Shown: positions 50,933 to 60,596, counted from the first letter of the stretch. The stretch is 64,000 nt of DNA from Paraburkholderia tropica (GCF_914484835.1 NZ_CAJZAR010000037.1:124001-188000); one strand, 5' to 3'. Program-made: numbers and translations. Notes: generated from the letters alone by a model not told the origin.

Positions 50933-51202
50933 TCACGAACGATCGGCGAAAGCAGCGACCCTTTCCACGAATACCGCGCAACGGTCGGCGGGCTGGGTCA
51001 GGCGGTCGTGACGCAGACACAAGCGGCTCTCGCCGACACTCGCGCCATACGCCGAGCCAAACGAAGCCAGCCCCGCGATGCGCGCTTCGAGCAACGCGCG
51101 GTCGTCGGCCCAATGCACGCAGCGTGCGCATCCCACGCATTGCGCGCCACGCGAGCGAGCCTCCGCCGCGTTGCCGTTCGTCGTGCGAGCAGGCGCGTTC
51201 AT
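50933..51202 (-). CDS. Small Cys-rich protein coupled to the YeiH transporter
   Basis: 89 residues, unrecognised. ATG at 51202 overlaps the YeiH stop by ATGA, a strong sign that it is translated. C22-xx-C25-xx-C28-x-H30 (QCVGCARCVHW), then C62-xx-H65 (LCLRHDR) and C75 (RCAVF) give five Cys and two His. This suggests a metal site or Fe-S/zinc knuckle. It is hidden inside a longer shadow frame and so is easily missed. Between the sulfur transporter and the encapsulin genes, it may be a metal or sulfur-handling partner; that is inference. Confidence 0.7.
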   Translation of the reverse strand: MNAPARTTNGNAAEARSRGAQCVGCARCVHWADDRALLEARIAGLASFGSAYGASVGESRLCLRHDRLTQPADRCAVFVERVAAFADRS

Positions 51203-52623
51203 TGCCCGAGCGCGAGCCAGTAAGGCGCGAACACATGCACCGACAGCACGTAGCCGATCACCACGTTCACCGCGACGCCCGCCGTGAACGCCGCCAGCGG
51301 TTTGAGTCCAGTTGAGGAAAGCGCCGCGAAACGCGTTGTCAGGCCGATGCTGAGAAAGCAGAACGTAAACGCCCAGGTGCGCAAGGCGACGATCGGTGCG
51401 ACGAACGCAGGCGTCACCACGCTGCGATAGTCGGCCAGTGTGTAGTGCGAAGCGATCCAGGTGACCAGTGCCGAAGCAATCACGAAGCCGATCACGAATT
51501 TCGGAAAGCGCGTCCAGATTTCCTTCGCGCGCGTGTGCGTCTGCACGTCGGCGCCCGCCTCGCGGTCCCAGCGCGTCGCGGCGACGATGGCGAGCACGAA
51601 GGCCCAGATGCCGATCCAGATGTCGCGGCCCACCACCTTCATCAGCACGAAGGCCTGTAGCGATGCGTCGGGCGCACCGGCCACCGCGCCGGTGGCGTGA
51701 CGCGCGAAATCGCCATACGCCTGCGCCGCCGCGATGCCCGCCGCATCCGCGAATTCGGATGTGCCGATCCACGCACCGGCGACGCCCGTGGGCAGACCGA
51801 ACGCCCGCGAGAGCGCAGGCAGCGCGAACACCATGACGATCGCCCAGACCACCACCAGCGAGATCGCCACCGAGGCCTGCTCGCGCCGTGCGCGCACGGC
51901 GCCCGCGATAGCGATGGCCGCCGATACGCCGCACACCGCGCCGCCCACGCCGAGCACCGCCGCGAAGCGCTGCTCGATCTTCAAGGCGCGCGCCACGCCG
52001 TAAATCACGAAGAAGGTCGCGAGCGACACGACGGTCGCCTGACCGATGGCCACGGGGCCGGCCCACACGATCAGCGTGAGCGGCAGCGTTGCGCCGAGCA
52101 GCACGATGCCGACCTTGATGTAGAACTCCACACGCAACGCAGGCACGAGCCACGCGGGCAGCTTGAACAGATTGGAGACGATCAGGCCGAGCGCCAGCGC
52201 GATCAGCGGCGGCTCGAAGTTGTAGCGGCTCGCCTCGCTCCAGGCGCCGAGCGCGAAGATCGCCGCCGAGACGACGAACACCACCGCGAAGCCCGCCACG
52301 AATTGCAGGACCGGGAAACCCAGTGCTGCAATCGCCACGGAAAACACCACGGCGAAGGCCGCGAACAGCGCCAGATACGCACCCGCGTGCGCGCCCAGAT
52401 CGCGTCCAAGCACGCCGAGTTCAGACCAGCGCGCGGGCGCGACGGCGAGCGCCTTGATGCTGCCGCCCGAAGCGAACAGCAGGTACGCCACGACGATGGC
52501 GAACAGGCCTACCGCCACGGCCCACCAATCCTCGGTTCCGAACGGCTTGCGCCGCTCCTGCACCGCCGCGGCGCTCGCGGCCGCCTCCTTGCTCGCGCTC
52601 CCGGCAATCGACGTCTGACTCAT
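51199..52623 (-). CDS. YeiH/UPF0324-family membrane transporter
   Basis: 474 residues, longer than the usual 330-350 because of an N-terminal extension with two or more extra hydrophobic segments (residues about 33-150). The family core starts near ASRYNFEPPLIALALGLIVSNLFKLP and includes VEFYIKVGIVLLGATLPL, VLGVGGAVCGVSAAIAIAGA, LPTGVAGAWIGTSEFADAAGIAAAQAYG and FLSIGLTTRF. It is annotated widely as a putative sulfate exporter. It sits at the head of the minus-strand sulfur gene set, with the small Cys-rich gene coupled to its stop. Substrate and direction are not proven. Confidence 0.85.
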   Translation of the reverse strand: MSQTSIAGSASKEAAASAAAVQERRKPFGTEDWWAVAVGLFAIVVAYLLFASGGSIKALAVAPARWSELGVLGRDLGAHAGAYLALFAAFAVVFSVAIAALGFPVLQFVAGFAVVFVVSAAIFALGAWSEASRYNFEPPLIALALGLIVSNLFKLPAWLVPALRVEFYIKVGIVLLGATLPLTLIVWAGPVAIGQATVVSLATFFVIYGVARALKIEQRFAAVLGVGGAVCGVSAAIAIAGAVRARREQASVAISLVVVWAIVMVFALPALSRAFGLPTGVAGAWIGTSEFADAAGIAAAQAYGDFARHATGAVAGAPDASLQAFVLMKVVGRDIWIGIWAFVLAIVAATRWDREAGADVQTHTRAKEIWTRFPKFVIGFVIASALVTWIASHYTLADYRSVVTPAFVAPIVALRTWAFTFCFLSIGLTTRFAALSSTGLKPLAAFTAGVAVNVVIGYVLSVHVFAPYWLALGQ

Positions 52624-53115
52624 GCATGACCCCTGTCTGGTTTGTACGCTATCGGCGCTGGATTTCCACTCGTTCTACGCGAGTGCTGATGGCTAGCCGA
52701 GTATAGAAAGCGTGCACACCGCGCTCCAATAACGGATTGGCAATTCGATATCGCACGATTGCTGCAATCGATATGGCGGGACGTGTGGGTAATGCGTCGA
52801 AAAAAACGGCACGCCGTTTTCTATAACGAAGTCTTCGCGCTCTGCTCGAAGAGAGTCATCCAGTTTTATTGAGCGATTGCTGTATGTTTTGCTCCGCGCG
52901 AGGCGCACGCTTATGCCGGACTGGAGCATGACGGTGCGGTGAATGCGTCGTTCAACGACTCTCTGCCGTTCACAGGTTGGGGCGACCGGTTATCTCAAGT
53001 GCGCGTGGCGACGCCAACGCCATCACCCTTTCGAACCGTGATAACGATATCGCCATTTACTGGTTGGGGACGCTACGGTGCGCCCGTATGATCGCCGCTC
53101 GGAGGTAACGAGACG
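52624..53115. other. Divergent intergenic region
   Basis: About 490 bases between YeiH and the methyltransferase. It should contain both promoters. I found no convincing boxes, repeats or small genes. Confidence 0.4.
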
Positions 53116-54024
53116 ATGATCCGCATTCTTGATGGCGGCCTGGGCCGCGAACTCTTGCGCATGGGCGCGCCGTTCAAACAACCCGAATGGTCTGCGCTGG
53201 CGCTGATCGAAGCGCCCCACTACGTGCGCGCCGCCCACGACGCGTTCGTGCGCGCGGGCGCCGATGTCGTGACGACCAACTCCTACGCGGTCGTGCCGTT
53301 CCATATCGGCGAAGAACGCTTCGCCCAGCATGGGCTCGAACTCGCCGACCGCGCGGGCCGGCTCGCGCGCGAATCAGCCGCCGATAGCGCGCGCGCCGTG
53401 CAGGTCGCGGGATCGCTGCCGCCGCTGTTCGGCTCCTACCGCCCCGATCTGTTCGACGCCGAACGCGCCGCGCCGCTGCTCGATACGCTCATCCGCGGGC
53501 TCGCGCCGCACGTCGATCTGTGGCTCGGCGAAACGCTGGGCTCGACCGCCGAAGCGCGCGCGATCCGCACCGCGCTGGGCGAAGACGCGCGGCCGCTCTG
53601 GCTCTCGTTCACGCTCGACGATGCGGACGACGTGCCCGCGATTGCCGCGGGCCACGCACCCGCGCGCCTGCGCTCGGGCGAAAGCGTGAGCGCAGCGGTC
53701 GAAGCCGCGCGCGCGTTGAACGCCCAGGCACTGCTGTTCAATTGCAGCCAGGCCGAGATCATGAAATCCGCCGTGCTCGAAGCGCGCGAACATGCGGGCG
53801 CGGCACTCGCGCTCGGCGTCTACGCCAATGCGTTCGAACCCGAGCGTCAGCGCAGCGCCGCAAACGCAGGATTGAGCGCACTGCGCGCCGATCTCGAACC
53901 CGACGGCTACCTCGCCTTCGCACGCGAATGGGCCGCTGCGGGCGCATCGCTGATCGGCGGCTGCTGCGGTATCGGGCCCGAGCATATCGAACGCCTGGCC
54001 GAAGCGCTGCGCGAAGCTGCGTAG
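53116..54024 (+). CDS. Homocysteine S-methyltransferase family protein
   Basis: 302 residues. A TIM-barrel with zinc-binding Cys: C210 (LLFNCSQAE) and C283-C284 (LIGGCCGIGPEH). It resembles MmuM/BHMT-type enzymes that methylate homocysteine to methionine using S-methylmethionine, AdoMet or betaine. The start IRILDGGLGRELLRMGAPFK and the NSYAVVP segment agree. GGAGG precedes the ATG. It is divergent from the YeiH/encapsulin genes and thus part of a sulfur-metabolism area. The methyl donor is not known. Confidence 0.88.
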   Translation: MIRILDGGLGRELLRMGAPFKQPEWSALALIEAPHYVRAAHDAFVRAGADVVTTNSYAVVPFHIGEERFAQHGLELADRAGRLARESAADSARAVQVAGSLPPLFGSYRPDLFDAERAAPLLDTLIRGLAPHVDLWLGETLGSTAEARAIRTALGEDARPLWLSFTLDDADDVPAIAAGHAPARLRSGESVSAAVEAARALNAQALLFNCSQAEIMKSAVLEAREHAGAALALGVYANAFEPERQRSAANAGLSALRADLEPDGYLAFAREWAAAGASLIGGCCGIGPEHIERLAEALREAA

Positions 54025-54137
54025 TTGTGTAATCGCTTGATCGCGTAGTAGCCCATCAACAAGCACGTCATAAAGCCGCGATGCGCGCGCCACGCGCGTT
54101 CGCTGGCCCGGCTCCTTCACCTCTCTTTTCCCCGCTT

Positions 54138-55703
54138 ATGTCGAACGATACGGATACGTCCGCACCGGCCGCTTCACGCCGCCGCTTCCTGCAACTGACC
54201 GGCGGCAGCCTCGCCGCGGGCGCGGCCGCCGCGCTGCTGCCCTTGAGCGCGCGCGCAGCCAACACGCCCAAACGCGGCGGACATCTGATCCTCGGCATCG
54301 ATACGGCGTCGAGCACCGACCGCATCGACCCGGCGTTCTACTTCGAGGAGTACATGTACAACGTCGGCCGGCAGATCTTCAATACGCTGACCGATCTCAA
54401 CGACGACGGCACGCTGCGCCCCGGCCTCGCGACCAGTTGGGAAAGCCGCCAGGGCGCGACGGTGTGGGTGTTCAAGCTGCGCCAGGGCGTGCAGTTCCAC
54501 AACGGCAAGACGCTCGAACCCGCCGACGTCATCTACTCGCTGAATCATCATCGCGCGAAGGACTCGCAATCCGCCGCGAAAAGCTATCTCGATCCGGTAC
54601 GCGAAATCGCCGCGACCGGGCCGAACGAGCTCACGTTCCGCCTCGCCACGCCGAACGTCGATTTCCCGTGGCTGCTCGGCGACGTTCACTTCGGCATTAC
54701 GCCGGCAGGCGCGGATTTCGACAAGGGCATCGGCACGGGCGCGTTCGTGCTCGAACGTTTCCAGCCCGGCGTGCGCACACTCACGCGTCGGAATCCTGAC
54801 TATTGGGACGCGTCGCGCGGTTTCGTCGACTCGGTCGAGACCGTCGCCTACAACGACAGCGCCGCGCGCGTGGCCGCGCTGCTGAGCGGCTCCGTGCATC
54901 TGATCAATCGTGTCGAGCCGCGCGTGACAAAGCGCCTCGAAACTGCGCCGAACATCGTCATCCATCGCGCGCGCGACACGCAGAACATTCTGTTCCCGAT
55001 GCTCGCCGATACCGCGCCGTACACCAGCAACGATCTGCGCACGGCGCTGAAGTACGCGATCGACCGCGAGCAATTGCGCAACTCGCTGCTGAGCGGCTAT
55101 GGCTCGGTCTCGAACGACAATCCGCTGTTCCCGTCGAACCGTTTCTATACGGCTGACATTCCGAAGCACAGCTACGATCCCGACAAGGCGAGCTTTTACT
55201 GGAAGAAAGCGGGCGTGAGCCAGCCGATCGTGCTCACGGCGGCGGACGGCGCGACCTTCAACGGCGCGGTGTCGGCGGCCGAGCTCTATCAGGCGTCGGC
55301 GACGCGTGCGGGCATTCCGTTTCACGTCAACCGCGTGCCCGCCGACGGCTACTGGACCCAGGTGTGGATGAAGCAGCCGTTCTGCGCGTCGTCGTGGGCG
55401 AACCGCTCGACCGCCGACGCGTATCTCTCGATGGTCTGCGTGTCGGACGCGCCGTGGAACGAGTCGAAGTGGAAGAACCCCAAGTTCGATCAGCTGGTCG
55501 CGCAGGCGCGCGCGCAATCCGACGAGACGCGCCGCCGCCAGCTCTATCACGACATCCAGGTGCTGTACGCCGAACAGGGCGCGTCGGTGATTCCGCTGTA
55601 CGCCGATTCGCTGCGGGCCTCGCGCGCCAATCTGCGCGGCTATGTCGACATTCCGGGCGAAGTCGGCTCGCGCGCCGCCGAGCGGGTATGGTTCGCGAGT
55701 TGA
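54138..55703 (+). CDS. Oligopeptide-type ABC transporter substrate-binding protein
   Basis: 521 residues from MSNDTD. A Tat signal (SRRRFLQLTGGSLAAGA, ending ARAAN) is followed by the DppA/OppA fold: GGHLILGIDTASSTDRIDPAFYFEEYMYNVGRQIFNTLTDL, PADVIYSLNHHRAK, GTGAFVLERFQPGVRTLTRRNPDYW, LRTALKYAIDREQL. The solute is probably a peptide or nickel/glutathione-like compound; not determined. It leads a four-gene importer that follows the methyltransferase after about 110 bases. Confidence 0.9.
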   Translation: MSNDTDTSAPAASRRRFLQLTGGSLAAGAAAALLPLSARAANTPKRGGHLILGIDTASSTDRIDPAFYFEEYMYNVGRQIFNTLTDLNDDGTLRPGLATSWESRQGATVWVFKLRQGVQFHNGKTLEPADVIYSLNHHRAKDSQSAAKSYLDPVREIAATGPNELTFRLATPNVDFPWLLGDVHFGITPAGADFDKGIGTGAFVLERFQPGVRTLTRRNPDYWDASRGFVDSVETVAYNDSAARVAALLSGSVHLINRVEPRVTKRLETAPNIVIHRARDTQNILFPMLADTAPYTSNDLRTALKYAIDREQLRNSLLSGYGSVSNDNPLFPSNRFYTADIPKHSYDPDKASFYWKKAGVSQPIVLTAADGATFNGAVSAAELYQASATRAGIPFHVNRVPADGYWTQVWMKQPFCASSWANRSTADAYLSMVCVSDAPWNESKWKNPKFDQLVAQARAQSDETRRRQLYHDIQVLYAEQGASVIPLYADSLRASRANLRGYVDIPGEVGSRAAERVWFAS

Positions 55704-56713
55704 ACGCGCGCGCAGCGCCCGCCGTGCGCGTCTGGCAACGGGCCTGGCAGCGCACGCGGCCCATGACGGCCTTCGTGCTGCGCCGCCTCGCGCACGCCGC
55801 GCTCACGCTGTTCGCGACGGCCACGCTGATCTTCGCCGCGACGAGCCTCCTGCCCGGCAACATCGCCGCGACGATACTCGGCCAGAGCGCGACGCCTTCA
55901 GCGGTGCAGTCGCTCGAACACGAACTGGCGCTCGACCGGCCGCTCGCTCAACGATACGGCGACTGGCTCGGCGCGCTGCTGCACGGCGACGCCGGCAAGA
56001 GCTTCACCACGCGCACGCCCGTGATGCAAAGCGTGCTGCCCCGTCTCGCCAACACCCTGCTGCTCGCGGGCGCGGCCGCCGCCATCGCGTTGCCGCTCGC
56101 GCTCGCGGCGGGCATTGCGGCGGCGCTCAACCCCGGCAGCCTCGTCGATCGCGTCGTGCTCACGCTGATGCGCGTGTCCGTGGCGCTGCCCGAATTCTTC
56201 ACCGGCTATCTGCTGATCCTGCTGTTCGCGGTCGCGCACGCGTGGCTGCCGAGCAGCGCGGCGAACTTCGGCGCCGACGGCTCCGCGCGCGACAATCTCG
56301 CCGCCCTCGCGCTGCCCTGCGCGACGCTCGCGCTCGCCGTGATCGGCCATATGGCGAGCATGATCCGCGCCGCGCTGATCGACGTGCTGGCGCAGCCCTA
56401 CATCGAAATGGCGCGGCTCAAGGGACTCGGCGCCGCGCGCATCGTCTGGCGCCACGCGCTGCCTTGCGCAATCGCGCCGATCGCCAACATCGTCGCGCTC
56501 AATCTCGCGTGGCTGACGGTGGGCGCGGTCGTGGTCGAGACGATCTTCGTCTGGCCCGGCCTCGGCCAGTACATGGTCGACAGCGTCTCGAAGCGCGACA
56601 TTCCCGCTGTGCAGGCCTGCGGCGTGGTGTTCGCCGCGATCTACACCGGGCTGAATCTCGCCGCCGATCTCGTCGCCATGCTTTTCGATCCCCGTCTGAG
56701 ACCGACTCGATGA
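55688..56713 (+). CDS. ABC transporter permease, DppB type
   Basis: 341 residues from ATG 55688, which overlaps the end of the binding protein gene; MTAFVLRRLAHAALTLF at 55763 (316 residues) is a plausible alternative and is the more typical DppB start. Six predicted membrane segments; ASMIRAALIDVLAQPYIEMARLKGLGAARIVWRHALPCAIAPI is the EAA loop that contacts the ATPase. It forms the membrane channel with the next permease. Confidence 0.9.
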   Translation: MVRELNARAAPAVRVWQRAWQRTRPMTAFVLRRLAHAALTLFATATLIFAATSLLPGNIAATILGQSATPSAVQSLEHELALDRPLAQRYGDWLGALLHGDAGKSFTTRTPVMQSVLPRLANTLLLAGAAAAIALPLALAAGIAAALNPGSLVDRVVLTLMRVSVALPEFFTGYLLILLFAVAHAWLPSSAANFGADGSARDNLAALALPCATLALAVIGHMASMIRAALIDVLAQPYIEMARLKGLGAARIVWRHALPCAIAPIANIVALNLAWLTVGAVVVETIFVWPGLGQYMVDSVSKRDIPAVQACGVVFAAIYTGLNLAADLVAMLFDPRLRPTR

Positions 56714-57552
56714 CTACGCCCACCGACGCCGCCTCCGCGCGCCACGTCACCGCCGCACGACTGCGCGGACCACGGCGACCGTGGCTCGCGCTCGCCTTTC
56801 TGCTCGCGTGCGCGGCGATCTGCGTCGCCGCCCCGCTGCTCGCGCCCCACGCCGTCGACGACGTGATCGGCGGCAACTGGGAACCGCCCTCGCGCCTCGC
56901 CTGGCTCGGCACCGACAATCTGGGCCGCGACATGCTCTCGCGCCTGCTCTGGAGCACGCGCACGACGCTCACGCTCGCGCTGCTCTCCGTGCTGCTCGCG
57001 GCGCTCACAGGCGGCGCGGCGGGGCTCGTTGCGGGTTTGCGCGGCGGCTGGATCGACAGCGTGCTGGCCCGCCTGAACGACGTGCTGATGTCGATCCCCG
57101 CGCTGGTCTTCGCGCTGATCGCGCTGTCCGTCGTCACGCCGGGCGCGCTGACGCTGTGCATCGTCGTCGGCCTGCTCGAAGGCATGCGGCTCTTTCGCGT
57201 AACGCGCGCGCTCGCGGCCAGCGTGAGCCCGCTCGATTACGTCGATGTCGCGCGGCTGCGCGGCGACCGGCTGGCGACGATCATCGTGCGTGAAGTGCTG
57301 CCGAACATCGCCACGCCGCTCGTCGCCGAACTCGGCTTGCGGCTCGTGTTCGCCGTGCTGCTGATCGCCACGCTGTCGTTTCTCGGCCTCGGGCTGCCGC
57401 CGCCTGCGACGGACTGGGGCAGTCTCGCGAAAGACAACAAGGACGGCGTGCTGTTCGGCGTGTCGGCCGCGCTGTTTCCCGGCCTGTTGATTGCCGCGTT
57501 CAGCCTGAGCGTGAACCGCGTGCTCGAATGGAGGACGCGCCGTGGCGGATGA
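56710..57552 (+). CDS. ABC transporter permease, DppC type
   Basis: 280 residues. An N-terminal helix precedes LGTDNLGRDMLSRLLWSTRTTLTLALLSVLLAALTG, the DppC/OppC signature, and the EAA loop is YVDVARLRGDRLATIIVREVLPNIATPLVAEL. It ends LEWRTRRGG. The ATG overlaps the previous stop (ATGA), so it is coupled to the DppB-type gene. Confidence 0.92.
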   Translation: MTTPTDAASARHVTAARLRGPRRPWLALAFLLACAAICVAAPLLAPHAVDDVIGGNWEPPSRLAWLGTDNLGRDMLSRLLWSTRTTLTLALLSVLLAALTGGAAGLVAGLRGGWIDSVLARLNDVLMSIPALVFALIALSVVTPGALTLCIVVGLLEGMRLFRVTRALAASVSPLDYVDVARLRGDRLATIIVREVLPNIATPLVAELGLRLVFAVLLIATLSFLGLGLPPPATDWGSLAKDNKDGVLFGVSAALFPGLLIAAFSLSVNRVLEWRTRRGG

Positions 57553-59107
57553 AATCGTACTGCGCGTCGACAATTTGTCGGTGCATGGCGACGCGCACAG
57601 TACCACCGTGCTCGACGACGTCTCGCTCACATTGCGGCGCGGCGAAACGCTCGGCGTGATCGGCGAGTCCGGCGCTGGGAAGACCACGCTCGGTCTCGCG
57701 CTGCTCGGCCATCTGCGCGACGGACTCACGCGCGGCGCGGGCCGCGTGCTGCTCGGCGAAACCGACGTGCTCGCCCTGCGCCCGCGCGAACTCGCCGCGC
57801 TGCGCGGCGTACGCGTGGCCTATGTGGCGCAGTCGGCGGCGGCTTTCAATCCGGCGGCGCGCCTGATCGATCAAGTCGTGGAGATCGCCGTCGCGCGTGG
57901 CCTGCTTTCCAGGCGCGCCGCGCGCGAGCGCGCCGTGGCCTTGTTCGCGCAACTCGGCCTTCCCGACCCCGAGCACTTCGGCGAGCGTTACCCGCACGAA
58001 GCCTCGGGCGGACAACTGCAACGGGCGATGACCGCGATGGCCTTGTGCGCGTCGCCCGATATCGTGGTCTTCGACGAGCCGACCGCCGCGCTCGACGCCG
58101 ACGCGCGCGCACGCGTGCTCGGCCTGATCCGCGAAACGCTGGCCGCGAACGGCACGGCAGCGGTGTTCATCAGCCACGACCTGCCGTCGATCGGACGCGT
58201 GTCCGACGCGTTGCTCGTGCTGCGTCACGGCCGCGTGATCGAGTCGGGCCGCGCCGAGCAGGTGCTCGCCGCGCCGCGCGACGCCTATACGCGCGCGCTC
58301 CTCGACGCTCAGCGCGCCGGACGCGACGACAAGCCCCTTCACGCCGACGACGGCGCTGCGTCCACACCACATGACACGCACGCGCCGCTGTTCGAAGCCC
58401 GCCACATCGACGCGCGATATCCGAACGGCCGCGTGGCCTTGCGCAATGTGTCGATCGCGCTGCACGCGGGCCGTACATTGGCGGTCGTGGGGCCGTCGGG
58501 TTCCGGCAAGTCGACGCTCGCGCGCATCGTCACCGGCTTGCTCGCGCCGTCCACGGGTGCGCTGCGCCTGAACGGCGCGCCGCTCGCACCGGCGCTGCGC
58601 CAGCGCGACCGCGAGACCTTGCGCGCCATCCAGTTGGTGCACCAGATTCCCGATCTCGCGCTCAATCCCGCGCAGCGGATCGGCGAGACCATCGGACACG
58701 CGCTCGCACTCGCGGGCGTGCCGTCCCGCGCGGCGCGTGACGCCGAAACCGCCGCGCTGCTCGAACAGGTCGGGCTGGACGCGAGTCATGCGCGGCGTTA
58801 TCCGCGTGAGTTGTCGGGCGGGCAGAAACAGCGTGTCTGCATCGCGCGCGCATTGGCCGCGCGCCCCGCGCTGCTGGTCTGCGACGAGCCGACCTCGGCG
58901 CTCGATCCGCTCGTGGGCGCGAAGCTGCTCGAACTGCTGGCGCGGCTGCAGCGCGAACGCCGCTTCGCCATGCTGCTGATCACGCACGACAGCGCGACGC
59001 TGCACGCGCTCGCGCATGACGTGCTGCATCTGCGTGAAGGCGCGCCCGTGGGTGAGCAGGCGCGCTATGTCGCGCACGATGCGCTCCCAGTCGGCGCGCC
59101 GATCTGA
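57542..59107 (+). CDS. Fused two-domain ABC ATPase (DppD-DppF type)
   Basis: 521 residues from a GTG inside the end of the previous gene. Two complete nucleotide-binding domains: first with GESGAGKTT, SGGQLQRA and VVFDEPTAALD; second with GPSGSGKST, LSGGQKQRVCIARAL and LLVCDEPTSALD. The two halves are usually separate proteins, so this is a single-chain ATPase dimer. It energises the importer encoded by the three preceding genes. Its end is convergent to the MFS cluster. Confidence 0.93.
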   Translation: MADEIVLRVDNLSVHGDAHSTTVLDDVSLTLRRGETLGVIGESGAGKTTLGLALLGHLRDGLTRGAGRVLLGETDVLALRPRELAALRGVRVAYVAQSAAAFNPAARLIDQVVEIAVARGLLSRRAARERAVALFAQLGLPDPEHFGERYPHEASGGQLQRAMTAMALCASPDIVVFDEPTAALDADARARVLGLIRETLAANGTAAVFISHDLPSIGRVSDALLVLRHGRVIESGRAEQVLAAPRDAYTRALLDAQRAGRDDKPLHADDGAASTPHDTHAPLFEARHIDARYPNGRVALRNVSIALHAGRTLAVVGPSGSGKSTLARIVTGLLAPSTGALRLNGAPLAPALRQRDRETLRAIQLVHQIPDLALNPAQRIGETIGHALALAGVPSRAARDAETAALLEQVGLDASHARRYPRELSGGQKQRVCIARALAARPALLVCDEPTSALDPLVGAKLLELLARLQRERRFAMLLITHDSATLHALAHDVLHLREGAPVGEQARYVAHDALPVGAPI

Positions 59108-59211
59108 ACGCGTCTGATCGGCTCCGGTCACGCGTTACTCGCCGGCCCGCGCGCGATGCAAACGGGCCGGGCTCAGCACCTCGGGCGCAACCCCGCCAAC
59201 CCTCAACCAAC

Positions 59212-60510
59212 TCAACGCGACGCGTTGACCGTCAGTCCCGGGTGTCGCTTGCGCGTCTGCATCACGGCGGCCACGAGCAGCGCGCCCAGCACGAGTCCGC
59301 CCGCCACCACATACAGCGCGACGTCGGTGCGGCCCGTCATCTGCTTGAGCGAGCCGATCATGTACGGCGAGACAAAGCCCGCGAGATTGCCGATCGAGTT
59401 GATCATCGCGATGCCGGCGGCAGCCGTCACGCCGCTGAGGAACGAGGTCGGCACGGCCCAGAACAGCGAGGGAATCGACAGCACGCCCATGTTGGCGACG
59501 CACAGCGCGACAATGCCGAGCACCGGCTCGCTCTGCCACACCACGCTCAGCACGAAGCCCACCGCCGCCATCGAAAACGCCACGATCAAATGCCATTTGC
59601 GCTCGCGGAAGCGGTCGGCGCTGTAGCCGAACGCCAGCATGCAGACGATCGCGCAAAGACCCGGCACGGCATTCAGCAGGCCAATGGCGAGCGCGTCCTT
59701 CGCGCCCATGCGCTGAATGAGCGTCGGCATCCAGAAGCTGATCGCGTACAGCCCGACGTTGTAGAGAAAGTAGATCGCGACGAGCGCCCACACATAGCCA
59801 TTCGCGAGCAGCCCGCCGAAACCGTGCGCCACCTTCGCGCGGTCTTCGGCGGCCATCGCGTCGCTGAGCCAGTTCTTCTCGTCGTCGCTCAGCCAGTTGA
59901 CGGTGCGAATCTGTTCGCTCATGCGCATGAAGATGTACACGCCGAGCACGATGGTCGGCACGCCTTCACAGAGAATCAGCCATTGCCAGCCGCTCAGCCC
60001 GCCGAGCCCGGAGAAGAATTCGAGAATCGAGCCGGAAATCAGCCCGCCGATCACGCCCGACGACGCCAGCGCGATATAGAACGTGCCCCAGGCGCGTCCG
60101 CGCCGCGCGGCGGGAAACCACTGCGACATGTAGTAGATCGCGCCCGGAATGAAACCCGCTTCAGCGAGACCGAGCAGGAAGCGCATGACGTAAAACTGCA
60201 TCGGCGTGCGCACGAATATGGTCGCGCACGACAGCAGGCCCCACGTAATCATGATGCGCGAGATCCAGCGTCGCGCGCCTACGCGATGCAGGATGACATT
60301 GCTCGGTATTTCCAGCAGAAAGTAGCCGACGAAGAAAATGCCCGCCCCGAAGCCATAAACGGCGTCGCTGAATTGCAGCTCGTTCGCCATCTGCAATTTC
60401 GCGAAGCCGACATTCACGCGGTTCAAATAGGAAAAGAAAAAGCCGAGCATCAGCACCGGCAAGATGCGTAACGACACTTTGCGAAACAGGGCGTTTTCGT
60501 CGATGGACAT
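59212..60510 (-). CDS. MFS transporter, ACS family
   Basis: 432 residues from MSIDENALF, with AGGAG 6 bases upstream. Twelve helices; signatures FFFSYLNRVNVGFAKLQMANEL, FVGYFLLEIPSNVILHRVGARRWISRIMITWG and FLLGLAEAGFIPGAIYYMSQWFP mark it as an anion:cation symporter (phthalate, glucarate or galactonate type). It is the last gene of a minus-strand cluster with two amidohydrolases and another MFS, which suggests substrate uptake. Confidence 0.9.
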   Translation of the reverse strand: MSIDENALFRKVSLRILPVLMLGFFFSYLNRVNVGFAKLQMANELQFSDAVYGFGAGIFFVGYFLLEIPSNVILHRVGARRWISRIMITWGLLSCATIFVRTPMQFYVMRFLLGLAEAGFIPGAIYYMSQWFPAARRGRAWGTFYIALASSGVIGGLISGSILEFFSGLGGLSGWQWLILCEGVPTIVLGVYIFMRMSEQIRTVNWLSDDEKNWLSDAMAAEDRAKVAHGFGGLLANGYVWALVAIYFLYNVGLYAISFWMPTLIQRMGAKDALAIGLLNAVPGLCAIVCMLAFGYSADRFRERKWHLIVAFSMAAVGFVLSVVWQSEPVLGIVALCVANMGVLSIPSLFWAVPTSFLSGVTAAAGIAMINSIGNLAGFVSPYMIGSLKQMTGRTDVALYVVAGGLVLGALLVAAVMQTRKRHPGLTVNASR

Positions 60511-60596
60511 GCTTGTCTCCTGATATATATTTTTTGCGCGCAGCGCGTGCGCGACTTGATCGAGCGTTGCTCGTGCGCCGCTCGCGCATTGCCTTA

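Noticed and set aside
50779..51315. Plus-strand frame reading through the 12-bp repeats
   Set aside because: It gives a monotonous Arg/Ile/Pro-rich string from the repeats, and its end is antisense to YeiH. Not a gene.
50933..52153. Minus-strand 406-codon frame through the YeiH gene
   Set aside because: Only its last 89 codons, after an ATGA overlap with the YeiH stop, look like protein. The upstream part is an out-of-frame reading of YeiH.
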